Below, in pieces: positions 60,796-64,000 of a stretch of DNA of 64,000 nucleotides. Positions within the stretch are counted from its first letter, which is position 1; each line of letters begins with the position of its first letter. Origin of the DNA: Acidobacteriota bacterium. GTDB taxonomy: Bacteria > Acidobacteriota > Terriglobia > Acidiferrales > UBA7541. Made by a program: the position numbers and the translations under genes. The notes beneath the pieces were generated by a model. The model saw nothing but the letters and a program-made list of their open reading frames with translations, was not told the origin of the DNA and ran no database searches. The stretch spans positions 248,001 to 312,000 of the forward strand of contig JABCZN010000001.1 of the NCBI GenBank assembly GCA_013289665.1. Direction: 5' to 3'.

Positions 60796-63201
60796 ATGGA
60801 AAGGTCGCCTGCCACCGACGCCACGGGCATTTCCAAGGTGCTTGAGCATCTGTGTATCGAAGATGTGATCAGCCTCGATACACTCGTCGCCGATGAATCA
60901 CCTGTGTCCCTCGGGCCGCTGCATCCCCGCCCCATGTTGCCCAGCAGGGTGGCCATCATCGGCAACTACCTCCCCCGCCAGTGTGGAATCGCCACCTTCA
61001 CCACGGACTTGTGTGACGCGATTCACGCGCAGTACGAGTTCACCGAACTCCTCGCGCTCCCGGTCAACGATACTCCCGAAGGCTACAGCTACCCGCCCCG
61101 GATTCGATTCGAGCTTGCTCAGGATGAGGTGGCTTCTTACAGGCAGGCCGCTGATTTCCTGAATTTCAGCAGCATTGATCTAGTTTGCCTGCAGCACGAA
61201 TACGGAATATTTGGTGGACCCGCGGGCGGTCACATTCTCGAACTGCTTCGTCGGCTGCAGATGCCGGTAATCACCACCCTGCACACCGTGCTTCGCGATC
61301 CCAACCCGGACCAGCGCGCGGTGATGGAGGAAATCGCTGCGCTGTCGGATCGTTTCATCGTCATGAGCCGCCAATCCTCCGAAATCTTGCAGGAAGTCTT
61401 CCACGTTCCTGCATCCGAGATCGATCTGATTCCGCACGGCATCCCTGACCTGGCTTTCACTGACCCCAATTTCTACAAGGACGCCTTCGGCACCGAAGGC
61501 AAGGACGTTTTGCTCACCTTTGGATTGCTCTCGCCCAACAAGGGCATCGAAAACGTCATCCAGGCCCTCCCCGCCATCCTCTCGCGCCACGAAAACGTCG
61601 TCTACATGATCTCCGGCGTAACCCACCCGCACATCCTTCGGCGCGACGGTGACCAGTACCGGGCATCTTTGGAGAAGCTCGCCAAAGACCTGGGCGTCGA
61701 GGCCAACGTAATCTTTCGCAACCGGTTCGAGAGCCCGGAAGAGTTGATGCAGATTATCGGTGCTGCCGACATTTACATCACGCCCTATAAACACAAGGGA
61801 CAAGTCGTTTCCGGCACTCTTGCCTACGCCCTCAGCGCCGGCAAGGCCATCATTTCCACGCCCTATCTGCATGCCATTGAATTGCTCGACGACGAGCGCG
61901 GCGTCCTCGTTCCTTTCAACGATCCCCAGGCGATCGCCGCAAAGACCATCGAACTTCTGGACAATGGGACCTCGCGCCATGCCATGCGCAAGCGCGCCTA
62001 CCTCTTTGCCAGGGACATGGTCTGGCACCGTGTGGCTCAGCAGTACATGGGAAGTTTTGAACGCGTCTACAACGAACGCCTGCGGAAACCCCGGGCAACC
62101 TTCTCGGCACAGAACACGGAAAAAGCCTTGGACCGGCTCCCGGCCATAAAACTCGATCACTTGCGCCGGATGACAGACAGCACGGGAATCGTGGAGCACG
62201 CAGTCTTCAACGTGCCCAACTACCCTGAAGGTTATTCGACCGATGACAACGCTCGCGCCCTTATTGTCGCGATTCTACTGGAAGAACTGGGCAGCACCTC
62301 CGCCACCCGCTCGGTGGATCTCGCCGCACGCTATCTCGCTTTTTTGTGGCTTGCTTTTGATCCATCCACCAGGCGCTTCCGAAACTGTCTCAGCTATGAA
62401 CGCCAGTGGCAAGAGCTGCACGGTTCAGAAGACAGCCACGGCCGCGCATTGTGGGGCCTCGGCACCGTCCTTGGAAGGACCAATGACGTCGGACTGCGGG
62501 GAGCTGCCGGCCGATTGTTCGAAATGGCCGTTCCGGCGGCGCTGGAGTTCAAGAGTCCCCGTGCGTACGCATTCACGTTGCTCGGGCTCCTTGAATATCT
62601 TGAGTCCTTCCCCGGCGATCGCGCCGCCCTGAACGCTGCGGACGCCCTCGCGAATCGTCTGCTCGACTCCTACCAGACCAACCGTACTGTGGACTGGAAG
62701 TGGTTCGAAAACGTGCTGACCTATTCCAACGCCCGATTGCCGCAGGCCTTGATCCGCGCCGGAACGCGGAGCGGCAACGATGCCATGGTATCGGCCGGGC
62801 TCGAAGCGCTGGATTGGCTTGCGACCGTGCAGCGGTGTGAAACCAAGGGCCACTTCGTGCCCATCGGCTCCCACGGCTTCTACTCCAAGAAAACGGAAAA
62901 GGCTCGCTTTGACCAGCAACCCATCGAAGCCTGCGCAACGGTTTCCGCCTATCTGCAAGCCTATCGCGCAACGGGTAAAGGACGCTGGCGGAAAGAAGCA
63001 TGGACGGCTTTCAATTGGTTCCTCGGCGACAACGATTTGCAGATTGCCCTCTATGACACCACCACCGGCGGTTGCCGTGACGGTTTGCATCCCGACCGCG
63101 CCAACGAAAACCAGGGTGCGGAATCCACACTCTCTTTCCTGATGGCCCTTTTGGAAATGCGCAAGTTGGAGAAATCAGACATCACCGACCGGAAATCATG
63201 A
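60796..63201 (+). CDS. GT4 glycosyltransferase fused to an alpha/alpha-toroid-like domain
   Basis: About 801 residues from the ATG at 60796 (a GTG at 60769 is possible). The N-terminal half (about 40-440) is a GT-B glycosyltransferase of family 4: ATFTTDLCDAI, VCLQHEYGIFGGPAGGHI, HTVLRDPNPDQRAVMEEI, IDLIPHGIPDLAF, LTFGLLSPNKGIENVIQAL, and YITPYKHKGQVVSGTLAYALSAGKAII. The C-terminal half (about 480-790) has repeated helical pairs with FRNCLSYERQWQELHGSEDSHGRALWGLGTVLG, like a six-hairpin glycosidase toroid. It lies just before a GH130 gene. Confidence 0.88.
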   Translation: MERSPATDATGISKVLEHLCIEDVISLDTLVADESPVSLGPLHPRPMLPSRVAIIGNYLPRQCGIATFTTDLCDAIHAQYEFTELLALPVNDTPEGYSYPPRIRFELAQDEVASYRQAADFLNFSSIDLVCLQHEYGIFGGPAGGHILELLRRLQMPVITTLHTVLRDPNPDQRAVMEEIAALSDRFIVMSRQSSEILQEVFHVPASEIDLIPHGIPDLAFTDPNFYKDAFGTEGKDVLLTFGLLSPNKGIENVIQALPAILSRHENVVYMISGVTHPHILRRDGDQYRASLEKLAKDLGVEANVIFRNRFESPEELMQIIGAADIYITPYKHKGQVVSGTLAYALSAGKAIISTPYLHAIELLDDERGVLVPFNDPQAIAAKTIELLDNGTSRHAMRKRAYLFARDMVWHRVAQQYMGSFERVYNERLRKPRATFSAQNTEKALDRLPAIKLDHLRRMTDSTGIVEHAVFNVPNYPEGYSTDDNARALIVAILLEELGSTSATRSVDLAARYLAFLWLAFDPSTRRFRNCLSYERQWQELHGSEDSHGRALWGLGTVLGRTNDVGLRGAAGRLFEMAVPAALEFKSPRAYAFTLLGLLEYLESFPGDRAALNAADALANRLLDSYQTNRTVDWKWFENVLTYSNARLPQALIRAGTRSGNDAMVSAGLEALDWLATVQRCETKGHFVPIGSHGFYSKKTEKARFDQQPIEACATVSAYLQAYRATGKGRWRKEAWTAFNWFLGDNDLQIALYDTTTGGCRDGLHPDRANENQGAESTLSFLMALLEMRKLEKSDITDRKS

Positions 63202-63283
63202 TCCAACCTCAATCAGCCCCTCCCCCTCGCGGCCCAGTGCACTGTCTTGTTTTCTTATTTCAAGAATGTTCTCGAGGGAAACG

Positions 63284-64000
63284 ATGATCCAACACGATAT
63301 CCTGTTCAACCGCTACTCCTTGAATCCGATCCTGACCGAAAAGGATTGGCCCTATTGCATTAACAGCGTCTTCAACGCGGGCGCTACACTCATGCCTGAT
63401 GGGTCCACGCTTCTCCTCTGCCGCGTGGAAGATCGCCGCGGCCTTTCTCATCTTTCTGCTGCGCGCTCGGTGAATGGAGTCAACAATTGGTTGATTGACA
63501 CCGAACCATCTTTGCCTGCCTGCCCGGAACAATATCCGGAAGAAATATGGGGTATCGAAGATCCGCGCATCACCTTCGTCCCCGAACTGAACCAATACGC
63601 GGTCGTGTATACCTCCTATTCCCGCGGCGGTCCGGGCGTATCCCTGGCGCTCACGAAAGACTTCCGCACCTACGAGAGATTTGGCGTCATCATGACTCCC
63701 GACGACAAGGATGCCGCCATCATGCCAAGAAGGATCAACGGATTCTGGGCGTTGATCCACAGGCCGATGACGCCGCTGGGCGCGCATATCTGGATCTCCT
63801 ACTCTCCCGACCTCCGCCATTGGGGAAGTCACAAGCTGATGTTGGAAGCCCGTCGCGGCGCGTGGTGGGACGCCAATAAAATCGGCATGTCTCCTCCTCC
63901 AATTGAAACTCCGAGGGGCTGGCTGATGATCTATCACGGCGTGAGAAGGACGCCGTCCAGTTCCATCTATCGGCTTGGCCTGGCCCTGTTTGATCTGGAA
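63284..64000 (+). CDS. GH130-family glycoside phosphorylase, N-terminal part
   Basis: 239 codons to the right end; the gene is cut off. It reads NPILTEKDWPYCINSVFNAGATLMPDGSTLLLCRVEDRRGLSHLSAARSVNGV, IWGIEDPRITFVPELNQYAVVYTSYSRGGPGVSLALTKDFRTYERFGVI and LMIYHGVRRTPSSSIYRLG. GIEDPRIT holds the catalytic Asp of the mannoside phosphorylase family, and the five-bladed propeller pattern fits. GAGGGAAACG is before the ATG. It should phosphorolyse beta-mannosides; substrate is open. Confidence 0.87.
   Translation, partial: MIQHDILFNRYSLNPILTEKDWPYCINSVFNAGATLMPDGSTLLLCRVEDRRGLSHLSAARSVNGVNNWLIDTEPSLPACPEQYPEEIWGIEDPRITFVPELNQYAVVYTSYSRGGPGVSLALTKDFRTYERFGVIMTPDDKDAAIMPRRINGFWALIHRPMTPLGAHIWISYSPDLRHWGSHKLMLEARRGAWWDANKIGMSPPPIETPRGWLMIYHGVRRTPSSSIYRLGLALFDLE

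Overview
The window looks like a piece of a GC-rich, Gram-negative soil bacterium, most likely an Acidobacteriota (Terriglobia-type) genome. The evidence is an RND/TolC efflux operon, a YceI-like secreted protein, lipoprotein and PEP-CTERM signals, SYLF, Thivi_2564, DUF3309 and lmo0937 small proteins, and dispersed REP-like hairpins between genes. The phylum is inferred from gene content; no rRNA or marker gene is present.

Region 1 (1-39.4 kb) is mostly housekeeping and metabolic. It holds an amino-acid permease, thiG, an orphan Imm50-like gene, a Phd/VapC toxin-antitoxin pair, a PycTM-like membrane protein, a STAS protein, two CPBP-family membrane proteins (one active, one with all catalytic residues replaced), a phosphoglucomutase-ftsB pair, cutA, a trans-sulfuration enzyme, a MacB/FtsX-type permease, a ferredoxin-NADP-reductase-like protein, NDH-2, a 959-residue GAF/PAS sigma-54 activator, then YceI, STAS, ECF sigma and an RND pump-adaptor-TolC operon, and a sugar locus (aldo/keto reductase, phytanoyl-CoA dioxygenase family, PfkB kinase, S41 protease, RhaT-type transporter). 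A -24/-12 sigma-54 promoter with a TGTCA/TGACA cluster lies between the activator and the YceI gene. Intergenic spaces here hold GTAG-initial hairpins. The + strand reads C-richer than G whichever strand is coding.

Region 2 (39.5-57.5 kb) is different in texture and is the most interesting part. It encodes a diguanylate cyclase, three paralogous Crp/Fnr regulators, small membrane proteins, a PEP-CTERM protein and a PEP-CTERM-locus ExeA-like ATPase, a Gln-rich secreted protein, a zinc-dependent phospholipase C-like protein, an LPQTA-tailed stalk protein with a class D sortase, a SYLF protein and a fatty-acid desaturase. Nine promoters here share a dyad, TGTNC-N6-GNACA, whose first base is exactly 37 bp before the first base of a TANNAT-like -10 box. 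This puts the dyad centre near -41.5, the class II Crp/Fnr activator position. The three Crp paralogues share one unusual recognition helix (VGTTR[SP]RVN), and two of their operons diverge from such dyads. I read this as a Crp-controlled envelope and stress regulon that includes two surface-protein sorting systems.

Region 3 (57.4-64 kb) has two unrecognised genes, groES-groEL, a large GT4 glycosyltransferase with a C-terminal alpha/alpha-toroid-like part, and the start of a GH130 glycoside phosphorylase that runs off the end. No rRNA, tRNA, CRISPR array, transposase or integrase was seen.
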